NCBI GenBank assembly: GCA_026709365.1
Contig: JAPOTD010000055.1
Coordinates: forward strand, 62,001 to 126,000
DNA: 64,000 nucleotides
From: Gammaproteobacteria bacterium
Lineage (GTDB): Bacteria > Pseudomonadota > Gammaproteobacteria > Pseudomonadales > Azotimanducaceae
Reading direction: 5' to 3'
The position numbers and the translations under genes were made by a program. Each line of letters opens with the position of its first letter. Position 1 is the first letter of the stretch. The notes under the pieces were generated by a model, which did no database searches, was not told the DNA's origin, and saw only the letters and a program-made list of their open reading frames with translations. This document shows, piece after piece, positions 26,588 to 35,107 of this stretch.

Positions 26588-28042
26588 TTGGACATTTCCG
26601 GTGAAACCGAGCTGAGCCTGCCGCGGGAAAAGGCTTGGGCCGGCCTCAACGATCCCGAAGTTCTGCGCCGGGCCGTGCCCGATTGCGAGTCCCTGGAGCG
26701 GGTGGGCAATCAAATGACCGGTGTGGTGGCTGCTCGCGTTGGCCCCGTTCGGGCGCGTTTTGAGGGCGTCGCCACGCTCTCGGACATCATCGAACCGGAG
26801 AGCTGCACCCTGACCGCGGCCGGCAAGGGCGGACTGGCCGGCTTTGCCAACGCCACGGTCAACATCCGGCTGAGCGAGGACGGCGACTGCACTCGGCTCC
26901 GCTACGACGCCGAGTTTCGGCTGGGCGGCAAGCTGGCGCAGATCGGCTCGCGGCTGATCGAATCGACCGCCCAGGTCTGGATCGAGCGCTTCTTCAAGCG
27001 ATTTGCGGCGGTCGTCGAAGGTGGCGGCCTGCCGCCCGAAGCCGGCGCCGCCCGGACGTCCGCCGCACCGGGCGGCTGGCGGCAGCTCATCCGCAAATGG
27101 CGGGCGCAGCGGGCAGCGAAACGCGCAAAGCCAGCTTTCGCTGCCGCCGACCCGTCCGCAAGCGCCCCCGAAATTCAGGCGCTTCCCAGCCAGCCTGACG
27201 GGGCAGCAACCCGAGACTCAACCGCCGCATCCGCCGACGGCGTTGACGCAGCAGTGCTGCCAACCGGCTTTTTCGAGATTGAAGTCGGGTCGGGCGTCGG
27301 CCTGGTCACCATCAACCGTCCGGAGCGCGTCAACTGCCTGACCTTAGGAATGTGGCGGGAACTGGCGCAGACCGTTCGTGACTTGGGCGCCAACGAGGAC
27401 GTTCGTTGCCTGGTGATTCGAGGCGCCGGGGAGAACTTCTCCTCGGGCGCCGACGTGACCGAGTTTGGCGAGGTCCGCAGCACGCCGGAACAGGTCGGGG
27501 TCTATGAGCAGGCCGTTGACCGGGTGGCCGATGCGATCCTTGCCTGCAAGCACCCGGTGGTTGCCGCAATTGACGGCTACTGCTTCGGTGGCGGCTTGGC
27601 CATCGCCATGGCCTGCGACTTCAGAATCGCCACGGCAAGGGCCAGGTTCCGCATACCGGCCGCCAAGCTCTCGGTGGTCTATGGCTTGCGCGGCACCCAA
27701 ACCCTGCTCGCCTTGGTTGGCTTAACTTGGGCCAAGCGCATGCTTTGCGTCGGTGAGCGGGTGGATGCGGCTCAAGCCCACGCCATTGGCCTGATCGATC
27801 AAGTGATCGACGCAGATGACCTAAGCGAGTCGATCGCGCCCTTCCTTGAGGCGATTCTCGCCGCCGCGCCGCTCACGGCCTCGGGCAGCAAGGCCCTGCT
27901 GAACGGCTTGGCCTACGGCGTTCCCGCTGACGTGGAACGCCAAGCCGCGCAGCTCATCCGCGAGGTCGGCGCGAGCGCGGACTACCAGGAAGGCCGCGCC
28001 GCCTTCGCCGCAGGGCGGGCGCCGAAGTTCATGGGACGGTAG
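26588..28042 (+). CDS. Fusion of CoxG (SRPBCC) with an enoyl-CoA hydratase/isomerase-family domain
   Basis: A 484-residue protein with a TTG start that gives the normal CoxG beginning (MDISGETELSLPREKAWAGL). Residues 1-145 are a CoxG-type SRPBCC domain (DPEVLRRAVPDCES, GGLAGFANATVNI, IGSRLIESTA). A linker of about 80 residues rich in Ala, Pro and Ser follows. Residues about 230-484 are a crotonase-fold domain (LVIRGAGENFSSGADV oxyanion loop, GYCFGGGLAIAMACDF). Both hydratase Glu positions are Ala here (GGGLAIAM and RIPAAKL), so hydration is unlikely. CoxG is a membrane-binding maturation factor of CO-dehydrogenase-like enzymes. A covalent link to a crotonase is unusual. Confidence 0.85.
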   Translation: MDISGETELSLPREKAWAGLNDPEVLRRAVPDCESLERVGNQMTGVVAARVGPVRARFEGVATLSDIIEPESCTLTAAGKGGLAGFANATVNIRLSEDGDCTRLRYDAEFRLGGKLAQIGSRLIESTAQVWIERFFKRFAAVVEGGGLPPEAGAARTSAAPGGWRQLIRKWRAQRAAKRAKPAFAAADPSASAPEIQALPSQPDGAATRDSTAASADGVDAAVLPTGFFEIEVGSGVGLVTINRPERVNCLTLGMWRELAQTVRDLGANEDVRCLVIRGAGENFSSGADVTEFGEVRSTPEQVGVYEQAVDRVADAILACKHPVVAAIDGYCFGGGLAIAMACDFRIATARARFRIPAAKLSVVYGLRGTQTLLALVGLTWAKRMLCVGERVDAAQAHAIGLIDQVIDADDLSESIAPFLEAILAAAPLTASGSKALLNGLAYGVPADVERQAAQLIREVGASADYQEGRAAFAAGRAPKFMGR

Positions 28043-28048
28043 CTTCCC

Positions 28049-28963
28049 GTGAAGCCCGCTCCATTCGACTATTGCGCGCCGCAATCGATTGACGAGGCGT
28101 TGGCAAGGCTCGCCGCCGCGCCCCAAGCCAAGCTGCTCGCCGGGGGCCAAAGCCTGATCCCGATGCTGAACTTCCGCCTGCTGGCCACGGACCTGCTGAT
28201 CGACCTGACCGGGATTGCCGAACTGCGCGGCATTCTCCCCCACGGTCGGTCGGTGCGAGTCGGCGCCCTGACCACCCACCACGAGGTCGAGACCTCCGCG
28301 CTCATTCGGGAGCGCTTTCCGGTGATGGGCGAAGTGATGCGGCATGTGGCGCATTTGGCCATCCGCAACCGGGGCACCATTGGCGGCAGCTTGGTCCACG
28401 CCGACCCTGCCGCCGAGTGGCCCTTGCTGGCCGTCCTGCTCCAGGCGCGGCTCCATGCCGTCGGCCCCAGCGGCAAGCGCGCGATAGACGCCCAGGACTT
28501 CCTGCTGGGCGCACTCACCTCAAGCCTTGATGCCGATGAGATTCTGCTGCGCATCGACTTCCCGGCGCTGCCCCGCCGCACGGCCTGGGCGTTCGACGAA
28601 GTGGCCCTGCGGGCGGGCGACTTCGCGCTGTGCGCTGCCGCCGTCACCCTTTCAGTGGGCGGCAGCCGGCTTACGGGCGGACCCCGAATCACGGACGCCC
28701 GCATCGCCCTTGCCGGAGTGGCCGACACCGCCGTTCGGGTTCCCGTCGCTGAGCGGATGATTCGCGGCCAAAGGCGCCTCACCCCGGAGTTGGCGCACCA
28801 GGCGGCCTGTGCCGTGCGCGACGCGATCAACCCGAACGCCGACCTGCATGCTTCCGCGGACTACCGTCGGCATCTATGCCATGGGCTGGTGAAGCGCTTG
28901 CTTGAGGAAGCGCAGCGATCCTGCGCGGCTCCGGCGGCCGACGACGGGGGAGACGGCCATTAG
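28049..28963 (+). CDS. FAD-binding medium subunit of a molybdenum hydroxylase (CoxM type)
   Basis: A 304-residue protein with a GTG start six bases after the preceding gene. The FAD signature AGGQSLIPMLNFR (about 32-44) and RNRGTIGGSLVHADP (about 108-122) mark the CoxM/CutM family. The C-terminal CO-dehydrogenase flavoprotein domain follows with ALAGVADTAVR. It takes electrons from the small-subunit clusters to an acceptor. Its stop TAG overlaps an ATT that may be the true start of the large subunit. Confidence 0.92.
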   Translation: MKPAPFDYCAPQSIDEALARLAAAPQAKLLAGGQSLIPMLNFRLLATDLLIDLTGIAELRGILPHGRSVRVGALTTHHEVETSALIRERFPVMGEVMRHVAHLAIRNRGTIGGSLVHADPAAEWPLLAVLLQARLHAVGPSGKRAIDAQDFLLGALTSSLDADEILLRIDFPALPRRTAWAFDEVALRAGDFALCAAAVTLSVGGSRLTGGPRITDARIALAGVADTAVRVPVAERMIRGQRRLTPELAHQAACAVRDAINPNADLHASADYRRHLCHGLVKRLLEEAQRSCAAPAADDGGDGH

Positions 28964-31334
28964 CCGCCCGAAGTACGTCGGCGCGCCGGTTGAGCGGCGC
29001 GAGGACGGCCGGCTGCTCACTGGCCGGGGCCGGTTCGTGGATGACGTCGCAATCGCCGGCACGCTGCACGTCGCCTTCCGCCGCAGCGACCATGCCCATG
29101 CGCGCATCCTCAAAGTGGACTCGAAAGCCGCGGCGGCCTGCCCGGGCGTGGTCGCCATCTACGTCGCCGAGGACATCGAGGCGGACTTCCAGCCCATCGT
29201 CGCCCAATCGCGCATGCGCGGCTACCAGCCCACTGCGCAGCCGATTCTGGCCAAGGAGAAGGCGCGATTCGCGGGGGAGGCCATCGCTGCGGTCGTGGCC
29301 GAGAGCCGCTATCTGGCCGAAGACGCCGCAGCGCTCATTGAAGTCGAGTACGAAGCGCTGGAAAGCCTCGTGGATCCGCTGCGGTCGCTGGCCGAGGACG
29401 CGCCCAGGCTCCACGACGGCACCTCGTCCAACGTGTTGGTCGAACGCAGGTTCCAGCGCGGCGAGGTCGAGCAGGCGTTCCACAATCCGCCGTTGGCGGT
29501 GAAGGAACGGTTCCGCTTTCGCCGCAAGGCGCCGGCGGCACTGGAGAACCGGTGCTACCTCGCCGACTATCGCGGTGCTGCGGACTCCCTGACCCTACAC
29601 ACCTCCACCCAAGTCCCCGGCATCGTTCGGGACGCGCTGGTGGACTGCTTGGCCATCCCCGGAAGCCGCCTGCGGGTGGTCGCCCCGGATGTCGGGGGAG
29701 GCTTTGGCGGCAAAACCTCGCTCTATCCCGAGGAGGTGCTGGTCTGCGTTCTCTCCCGCAGGCTGGAACGTCCCGTCAAGTGGACGTCCGACCGGCTTGA
29801 GGACCTCACCGCCACCAGCCACGGCTTTGATGAGGTCGTCGAAGCTGAACTCGCTTTGGACGAGGAGGGCAACTTCCTGGGGCTGCGCGCCGACGTCATC
29901 GGCGATGTGGGCGCTTACTCACTTTTCCCCTTCACTGCCGGAATCGAGCCGGTTCAGGTGGCGAGCTTCCTGCCCGGCCCCTACAGGATCGACGCCTATC
30001 AAGGCCGGGTTCGATGCGTGGCCACTTCCAAAACGGCTTTGGGGCCGTATCGCGGCGTCGGCCGGCCAGCCGCCACCTTCGTGATGGAGCGCTTGGTCGA
30101 TATGGCGGCGAGGCGCTTGGGGCAGGATCCGAAGGCGATGCGCCTGCGCAATCTCGTGCAGCCGGAGGACTTCCCCTACAAGGTCGCATCGGGGATTGTC
30201 TGGGATCGCTCCGGGTTCACGGAGAGCTTGGCCGCGGCCTGCGAGGCCATTGGCTACGAGTCGCTCAGAGGGCAGCAGGAGGAGGCGCGCGAGCAGGGAC
30301 GCCTGCTCGGCATCGGCATGGCCACGTATGCGGAGTTGACCGGCATCGGCTCCCGGCTGTCCGCATCGCCCGGCATGCCCTTCAACACGGGCACCGAAAC
30401 GGCCCACGTCTGCCTCGACTCGACCGGCGGCATAACGGCGCGTTTTGGCGTGACCTCCTTCGGCCAAGGCCTTGAAACGGCGCTCTCCCAAGTGGTTGCC
30501 GACGAGCTCGGCGTGGCCATTGAGGACGTCACCATCGTCCAAGGGGATACTGCGGCGGTCGCCCACAGCACCGGTTCCTACGCCAGCCGCGGGGCCGTCA
30601 TGGGCGCGGGCGCGGCCATGCTCGCCTGCGCCGCGCTCAAGGAACGCCTGCTGCGGGTCGCCGGGTTGATGCTCAACGCTCCGCCCGAGGAGGTGACCTT
30701 GGCCGAAGCGGGCTTCTCGGCCCCGCACTCCGACCGCAGGATCGGCTTCGGTGAGCTGGCCAAGACCTACTATTCCCGGCAGGGCGCCATTGCCACGGAC
30801 CTAAAGAACGAACTCGGCGAGCTCTCGGCGAGCCGCATGTACGACCCTGAGTGGGGCACCACGTCCTGCGGCACCCACATCGCGCTGGTGGAAGTGGACC
30901 GCGAGACCTGCCAAGTGAAGGTGCTGAAGTACCTCGTGGCAGAGGACTGCGGGCAGCTGATCAACCCCCGGATCGTCGAAGGCCAGAACCACGGCGGGGT
31001 GGCCCAGGGCATTGGCGCCGCGCTGCTTGAAGAGGTGATCTTCGACGAGCAGGGCCAAAACCTGACCGCAAGCTTCATGGACTATGTGCTGCCCTCGGCG
31101 GCGGAGGTGCCCCGCATGGAGCAGGTCCATCTGGACTTGGAAAAACCAAAGACCCTCGGCGGGATTCGGGGCATGGGCGAGGGCGGGACCATCGGAGCGC
31201 CCGCGGCGATCGCCAACGCCGTCGCCGACGCCCTCGCGCCGTTCGATTGCGAAGTCACCGAACTGCCGATCACGCCGGAGCGGATCTTCCGGCTGACGCG
31301 GGATGGGCGCGACGGCTCTGGGCGAGGGAACTGA
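28902..31334 (+). CDS. Molybdopterin-binding large subunit (CoxL/xanthine dehydrogenase family, form II-like)
   Basis: About 790-810 residues. The N-terminal hammerhead part is KYVGAPVERREDGRLLTGRGRF. Molybdenum-cofactor parts include APDVGGGFGGKTSLYPEE, GPYRGVGRPAATFVMERL, TSFGQGLETALSQV, the family Gln loop and GMGEGGTIGAPAAIANAV with the catalytic Glu. The active-site loop PYRGVGR is not the AYXCSFR of form I CO dehydrogenase, so CO is not the expected substrate; an aldehyde or N-heterocycle is more likely. The start is unresolved: TTG 28902 is the longest, but ATT 28959, after GGGGGAGA at 28946-28953 and overlapping the coxM stop, gives the family's usual N-terminus. Confidence 0.9.
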   Translation: MRKRSDPARLRRPTTGETAISRPKYVGAPVERREDGRLLTGRGRFVDDVAIAGTLHVAFRRSDHAHARILKVDSKAAAACPGVVAIYVAEDIEADFQPIVAQSRMRGYQPTAQPILAKEKARFAGEAIAAVVAESRYLAEDAAALIEVEYEALESLVDPLRSLAEDAPRLHDGTSSNVLVERRFQRGEVEQAFHNPPLAVKERFRFRRKAPAALENRCYLADYRGAADSLTLHTSTQVPGIVRDALVDCLAIPGSRLRVVAPDVGGGFGGKTSLYPEEVLVCVLSRRLERPVKWTSDRLEDLTATSHGFDEVVEAELALDEEGNFLGLRADVIGDVGAYSLFPFTAGIEPVQVASFLPGPYRIDAYQGRVRCVATSKTALGPYRGVGRPAATFVMERLVDMAARRLGQDPKAMRLRNLVQPEDFPYKVASGIVWDRSGFTESLAAACEAIGYESLRGQQEEAREQGRLLGIGMATYAELTGIGSRLSASPGMPFNTGTETAHVCLDSTGGITARFGVTSFGQGLETALSQVVADELGVAIEDVTIVQGDTAAVAHSTGSYASRGAVMGAGAAMLACAALKERLLRVAGLMLNAPPEEVTLAEAGFSAPHSDRRIGFGELAKTYYSRQGAIATDLKNELGELSASRMYDPEWGTTSCGTHIALVEVDRETCQVKVLKYLVAEDCGQLINPRIVEGQNHGGVAQGIGAALLEEVIFDEQGQNLTASFMDYVLPSAAEVPRMEQVHLDLEKPKTLGGIRGMGEGGTIGAPAAIANAVADALAPFDCEVTELPITPERIFRLTRDGRDGSGRGN

Positions 31335-31372
31335 CCCTTGCGGATTTGATTTGCAGTCCCCCAATGATATGG

Positions 31373-31390
31373 TGTGTAGCCTCATACACA
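31373..31390. promoter_or_regulatory. Inverted repeat before the VapB-like gene, candidate operator
   Basis: TGTGTA and TACACA, perfect arms separated by six bases, 12 bases before the antitoxin ATG. A TGATAT box lies just upstream at 31365-31370. RHH antitoxins bind such repeats to repress their own operon. The role is inferred from position. Confidence 0.45.
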
Positions 31391-31402
31391 TCAGGCAACG
31401 AC

Positions 31403-31639
31403 ATGACGCATCGCATCAACATCGTCGTTCACGACGACGTCTGGCGTTTTCTGCGGGACGTTCCGCTGGGGCAGCGCAGTCGAACCATCAACGAAGCGCT
31501 GCGGGCTTGGGTGCGCCGCCGTCGGCGTTTGGATGCCGCTGCCGACATGGACCGGCTGCGCAAAGACGTCGGTGCCCAAGCAGTCACCGCCGAGGAGGTC
31601 GTGCGATGGGTTCGGGAGGACCGGGACGCAGGACATTGA
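31403..31639 (+). CDS. Ribbon-helix-helix antitoxin (VapB-like)
   Basis: A 78-residue protein whose N-terminus (MTHRINIVVHDDVWRFL, then RSRTINEALRAWV) has the beta-strand plus two-helix pattern of ribbon-helix-helix DNA-binding antitoxins. The basic middle RRRRRLDAAADM and the acidic C-terminal helix would wrap the toxin. It overlaps the PIN toxin gene by 34 bases, the normal arrangement for type II pairs. The ATG at 31403 lies in a longer open frame but begins at the domain start. Confidence 0.8.
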   Translation: MTHRINIVVHDDVWRFLRDVPLGQRSRTINEALRAWVRRRRRLDAAADMDRLRKDVGAQAVTAEEVVRWVREDRDAGH

Positions 31640-32100
31640 TCGAGCCGCAGGTTGTCGTGCCGGATGCTTCGGTGATTCTGAAGTGGGTGCTGCCCCCTGC
31701 CGATGAGTCCGATGTGGAGCAAGCCATTCGGCTGCGCGATGCGATAGCCAACGGACAGGCGCGAGCAGTCGTGCCCAGTTTGTGGATCTACGAACTGGGC
31801 AACACCCTAGCCCGGCGTGTGCCGAAATCCGCCGAGGCGATATTGGGGGCTTTGAAGCGATTTGATTTCAATATCGGCGCGGAGTCCCAGAGCTGGATGA
31901 GTCAGGTTCTGGACCTTACCCGGCGCTACGGCGTGACGTTCTACGATGCCGCCTACCATGCCCTGGCGATCATCCATCAAGGCGTTTTCGTGACGGCGGA
32001 CGAGCGCTATCTGAGGCAAGCGGCCGAAGCCGGCCGCGTCGCGCACGTCAGGGATTGGCAAGAGACCACCCCCACCTCACTATCCTCTTCGAGCTCGTGA
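31606..32100 (+). CDS. vapC: VapC-like PIN-domain toxin
   Basis: A 164-residue PIN ribonuclease. The acidic site is complete: VPDASVILKW (Asp near 20), LWIYELGN (Glu), VTFYDAAYHALA (Asp) and VTADERYL (Asp). GAGGAGG at 31592-31598 stands at proper distance from ATG 31606, which fixes the start inside the antitoxin gene. Such toxins cut tRNA or rRNA when the antitoxin is degraded. A Thr/Ser-rich tail ends the protein. Confidence 0.88.
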   Translation: MGSGGPGRRTLIEPQVVVPDASVILKWVLPPADESDVEQAIRLRDAIANGQARAVVPSLWIYELGNTLARRVPKSAEAILGALKRFDFNIGAESQSWMSQVLDLTRRYGVTFYDAAYHALAIIHQGVFVTADERYLRQAAEAGRVAHVRDWQETTPTSLSSSSS

Positions 32101-32137
32101 CGGCTGGCCTCGGTTCCCCTCCACCGCCGCTCCTCAG

Positions 32138-33133
32138 TCAAGCGAACTCATCGGCCACAGGCGCCATGAGATAGCAGAGGCAGTCCTGCCGGACCACGCT
32201 GGCGTCGGTGGTGTACATGGCGGGCGTCAGGGTGCGGGTCGCCAGGATGCGGCCGTTGCGCACTTCCAGGAAGCGGCTCGTGACGTCCCGGTGGCTGTTG
32301 TCGAGCACTTGCAGGTTGAACCCGTCCTTGGCCCTTCCAAATTCCGTTCCCGCAGGCAGCGGGCGAAAGTTGCTGGCCTCCAGGTCGCCGTTGAGGATCA
32401 GGTCGAGGTCGCACAGGCCTGCGTCGGAAAATCCGAAACTGGCGTTGGCTGGCGGATGCACCCGGGCCAGCGTTCGGTAGAGGCGCAGCTCGTCAGCGCG
32501 GGCGGTCGGCGCTGCCGCTAGGTCGAGCAGGCCATCCAAGTAGCAGTCGGCGCGACCCTTGGCTTCGGGATCGTCCACCGGGCCAAGTTCGAGGGTGATG
32601 CTGGGCGCGCGTCCGGCAAAGGCTCGGGTCAGCACCGTGTCCGGCTCCTCCACGATCACGCCCGCGCCGCCATGCAGGTGGGCTAGGCCTAGGCTGCCGG
32701 GGGAGAGATCGGTCAGCACCGCGTAGGCTGGGTTCCTGCCGGTGTTGTTGTGCAGGTCCACCACCGCCATCAGCGGCTCATCGCCGATGGCATCCAGCAC
32801 TTCCCTGGCGATCCCGCTGGCGGGCCGCCATATGCGATTGAAGTCCGTTTGGTCCGGGAGCGTGCGCACGCCCGCGGCCGCGGCCCTGACGTTGCCGATG
32901 AGAATCAGCAGATCGCGCGGCAGCCTAGCGGCGCGGCGTCGCAGCACCTGCCGCAGCCCGTCCCAGCCGCTGGTTTCGTTGCCGTGCAGCAGGACGCTGA
33001 TCAGCAGCGGGGTGGGCTCGACGCCCTTGAGACGCAGCAGGGCAGGTGCGCCGAGCCGGTCGTTCAGGGCTGGTGCCTCCACATCGAGCAAACCGGGCGG
33101 CAGGCCCGCAATGCGTCGCAAGGCGGCGGTCAT
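32138..33133 (-). CDS. Succinylglutamate desuccinylase/aspartoacylase-family zinc hydrolase
   Basis: A 331-residue AstE/AspA-type carboxypeptidase-fold protein. LLISVLLHGNETSGWDGLR carries the zinc-binding HxxE; VVDLHNNTG supplies the second His; SITLELGP holds the likely catalytic Glu. Family members deacylate N-acyl amino acids. The ATG at 33133 overlaps the upstream ligase stop by four bases, so the two are co-translated; this pairing with a GCS2-type ligase recurs in gammaproteobacteria. The true substrate is unknown. Confidence 0.85.
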   Translation of the reverse strand: MTAALRRIAGLPPGLLDVEAPALNDRLGAPALLRLKGVEPTPLLISVLLHGNETSGWDGLRQVLRRRAARLPRDLLILIGNVRAAAAGVRTLPDQTDFNRIWRPASGIAREVLDAIGDEPLMAVVDLHNNTGRNPAYAVLTDLSPGSLGLAHLHGGAGVIVEEPDTVLTRAFAGRAPSITLELGPVDDPEAKGRADCYLDGLLDLAAAPTARADELRLYRTLARVHPPANASFGFSDAGLCDLDLILNGDLEASNFRPLPAGTEFGRAKDGFNLQVLDNSHRDVTSRFLEVRNGRILATRTLTPAMYTTDASVVRQDCLCYLMAPVADEFA

Positions 33134-34542
33134 AGGGGCCAAGCGTGAACCGGCTCGCCTTGGTTTTGGCGCTCCAGGTAGGCCATGACCAAGCGATTGC
33201 CGTCCATGCCGTGCGCCCGCGCCCAGCGCCGCTGCCACTCGGCGCCGTTTTGGCCGGACTCGACGCGGGCCTCCACCAATCCCAGATGCTCATCAATCTC
33301 CGTTTCCGGTATGCCGTAGTGGGCAAGCCCCCGCCGGGCAAGGGGCAGCAACTCATCGAGCAGCAGCGCCCGGGCGCTCAGCGGCCCGCCTCGCCAGACC
33401 AGTTCAGCGCCGATGCCATGGCGGGCGGCCGCATAGAAGTTGGCGCGCACGGTCTCGAAGCTCAATTGGGTCTCTATGGCTTCATCCGCCAAGCCTAAGC
33501 CCCTGACCAAGCCGAAGAACAGGGCGGCGTTGGCAACGCAGTCGCGGATGGTCGGCCCCGCGGAAACCGAGCGATGCTCGATGCGCAAATGGACTTGGCC
33601 GTCGTGGTCGAAGCCGATGAGGGGACGGTTCCAGCGCCAAATGGTGCCGTTGTGAAAGCGCGCGTGGGCGAACTTGCCGGGCGCGGCATCGGTCACGGCG
33701 GGAATCAGGATGGGGTGCTGCTGCTGGTTGGTGGCGAAGATCTCGAACAGGGAGTCCTCAGCGAACCCGGCCCCAAAGTCCACCCGCTGCGGATAGTGGG
33801 GGCCGATGTCCACGGCCTGCTCGAAAAGGGGAATGCGGGTTTCCGCCCACAGCCGGCGCCCGAACAGGGACGGTGAGTTGGCGCAGGCCGCCACCATGGG
33901 CGCGGAGACGGCCATGGCGGCATTGAAGTCCCGCACGGCGTTGTCCGGCTTGCACTGCAGGTGAATCTGGAACGAAGTGGCGGCGGCTTCCAGCATCACG
34001 TCGGGGTGCTGCATGGCCAGTTCATCCTCACCCTCGATGCGCACCTTCAGCGGCTGGCCGTCGCGCAGCGCCATCACCCGGTCGTTCAGGGCTTGGTAGC
34101 GCACCATTCGCGACATGTGCGCGGAGTTGAGCATGGCGTCCTTGATGGTGGGCAGGATGCCGATGGTCACCAGCTGGCAGCCAAGGTCGCCGGCGGCTGC
34201 CTGGCAAGCCTGCCAAGTGGCGGAGAGCTCATCGTGCAGGCGCGAGAAGGCGCGTCCCGACAGCGCGGTGGGGCTGCCATTCAACTCCACGTTGTAGTTG
34301 GCCAGTTCCGGCACCACCAAGGGGTTGTTGAGATGGCTTAGGAAGCGGTCGTTTTCCGGCAGGGGGTTGCCGTTTCGGTCAACCAGCCAGGCCTCGAGCT
34401 CGAAGCCGGCGATGTCGCCCCGTTCGCTGAATCGGTTGCCGCTGAACTGCTCGGCGAGCAGGCGCGTCTCCTCGTCGAGACGAAAGCGGAACACGCTGAA
34501 GTCCTTGGCGTTGAAGTGGCGGCGTGAGATCTCGTCGCCCAA
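33130..34542 (-). CDS. Glutamate-cysteine ligase-like protein (GCS2/YbdK type)
   Basis: From TTG 34542 the protein has 470 residues and begins MGDEISRRHFNAKDF, the usual start of this subgroup; GAGGGTGAGG lies upstream. Other family marks are FELEAWLVDRNGNPLP, NPLVVPELANYNVELN, LVTIGILPTIKDA, AAATSFQIHLQC and HLRIEHRSVSAGPT. GCS2-type enzymes join glutamate to an amine by an ATP-dependent reaction. The frame is open to 34647, but those codons overlap the neighbouring small gene. The coupling to a deacylase suggests that the two make and unmake the same amide bond; this is inference. Confidence 0.82.
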   Translation of the reverse strand: MGDEISRRHFNAKDFSVFRFRLDEETRLLAEQFSGNRFSERGDIAGFELEAWLVDRNGNPLPENDRFLSHLNNPLVVPELANYNVELNGSPTALSGRAFSRLHDELSATWQACQAAAGDLGCQLVTIGILPTIKDAMLNSAHMSRMVRYQALNDRVMALRDGQPLKVRIEGEDELAMQHPDVMLEAAATSFQIHLQCKPDNAVRDFNAAMAVSAPMVAACANSPSLFGRRLWAETRIPLFEQAVDIGPHYPQRVDFGAGFAEDSLFEIFATNQQQHPILIPAVTDAAPGKFAHARFHNGTIWRWNRPLIGFDHDGQVHLRIEHRSVSAGPTIRDCVANAALFFGLVRGLGLADEAIETQLSFETVRANFYAAARHGIGAELVWRGGPLSARALLLDELLPLARRGLAHYGIPETEIDEHLGLVEARVESGQNGAEWQRRWARAHGMDGNRLVMAYLERQNQGEPVHAWPL

Positions 34543-34561
34543 TTGGTGCCCGACCTCACCC

Positions 34562-34819
34562 TCAGGAAATGTGGTCGCCGCCGTCTCCGACGACAACAGC
34601 CAGTTCGCCGGTGCCCGCAGCGCTGACCGCCCCAACCTGGCCCTCAACGGCCGCCAGCCGCTCGCGGATCACGGCTTGGCCTTCCTGGAGGCGGTCAATG
34701 CGGTCGTTCACCCGATTGTTTTGCAACGCGGCCTGACCGAAAAGGGTCACGCCCACAGCGACAATAGCCCAGAATTCAGGGTTCAGTCGGCGAGTTCGAA
34801 TCGTTGATTGGTCAGCCAT
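34562..34819 (-). CDS. Small membrane-anchored coiled-coil protein
   Basis: An 85-residue protein: one membrane helix (about 15-32, FWAIVAVGVTLFGQAAL), then a short predicted coiled coil (RVNDRIDRLQEGQAVIRERLAAVEGQV). The start ATG at 34819 has only a weak ribosome site. It ends 19 bases before the ligase start, so it may be the first gene of that operon. Such small proteins often accompany transport or signalling genes; no function is recognised. Confidence 0.55.
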   Translation of the reverse strand: MADQSTIRTRRLNPEFWAIVAVGVTLFGQAALQNNRVNDRIDRLQEGQAVIRERLAAVEGQVGAVSAAGTGELAVVVGDGGDHIS

Positions 34820-34840
34820 GCATCGATATTACTTCTCTGA

Positions 34841-35107
34841 TCAGAGTTCTGCACAGGAAGTTGGCCCAACATTGCCGTTGCCGGCGCACACCAGCACCGG
34901 TATGCCGGAACTCTCGTTCTGAAGTAAGCGCTTACCCACCGTCCAGCCCTTCTCGATCATGCAGTCGAGCCAGGTTCGGGTGTCCCGGTCGCGAATCCTG
35001 ATCTTGGTGCTGCCGTTGGGTATCGGCCCGGGTCCGCGGGCGCCCATCGGGCAGTTGTCGTCCAGCCACGCCCGCGTCTCGGCCCTGAACTCATCCAACT
35101 CCGCCAT
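34841..35107 (-). pseudogene. N-terminal fragment of an acyl-CoA dehydrogenase
   Basis: From ATG 35107 (GGAGGAGC directly upstream) 88 residues are read. Residues 1-57 match the start of acyl-CoA dehydrogenases of about 400 residues: MAELDEFRAETRAWL, then RTWLDCMIEKGWTV. Where the family continues with a PxWPxEYGG segment, this frame continues with unrelated sequence and stops. No other part of the enzyme is found nearby. It overlaps the permease end by 17 bases, so it was probably once a functional downstream operon gene, truncated by deletion. Confidence 0.65.

Noticed and set aside
28902..31334. Form I aerobic CO dehydrogenase
   Set aside because: The active-site loop reads PYRGVGR and not the AYXCSFR required for form I; gene order S-SDR-G/crotonase-M-L also differs from coxMSL.
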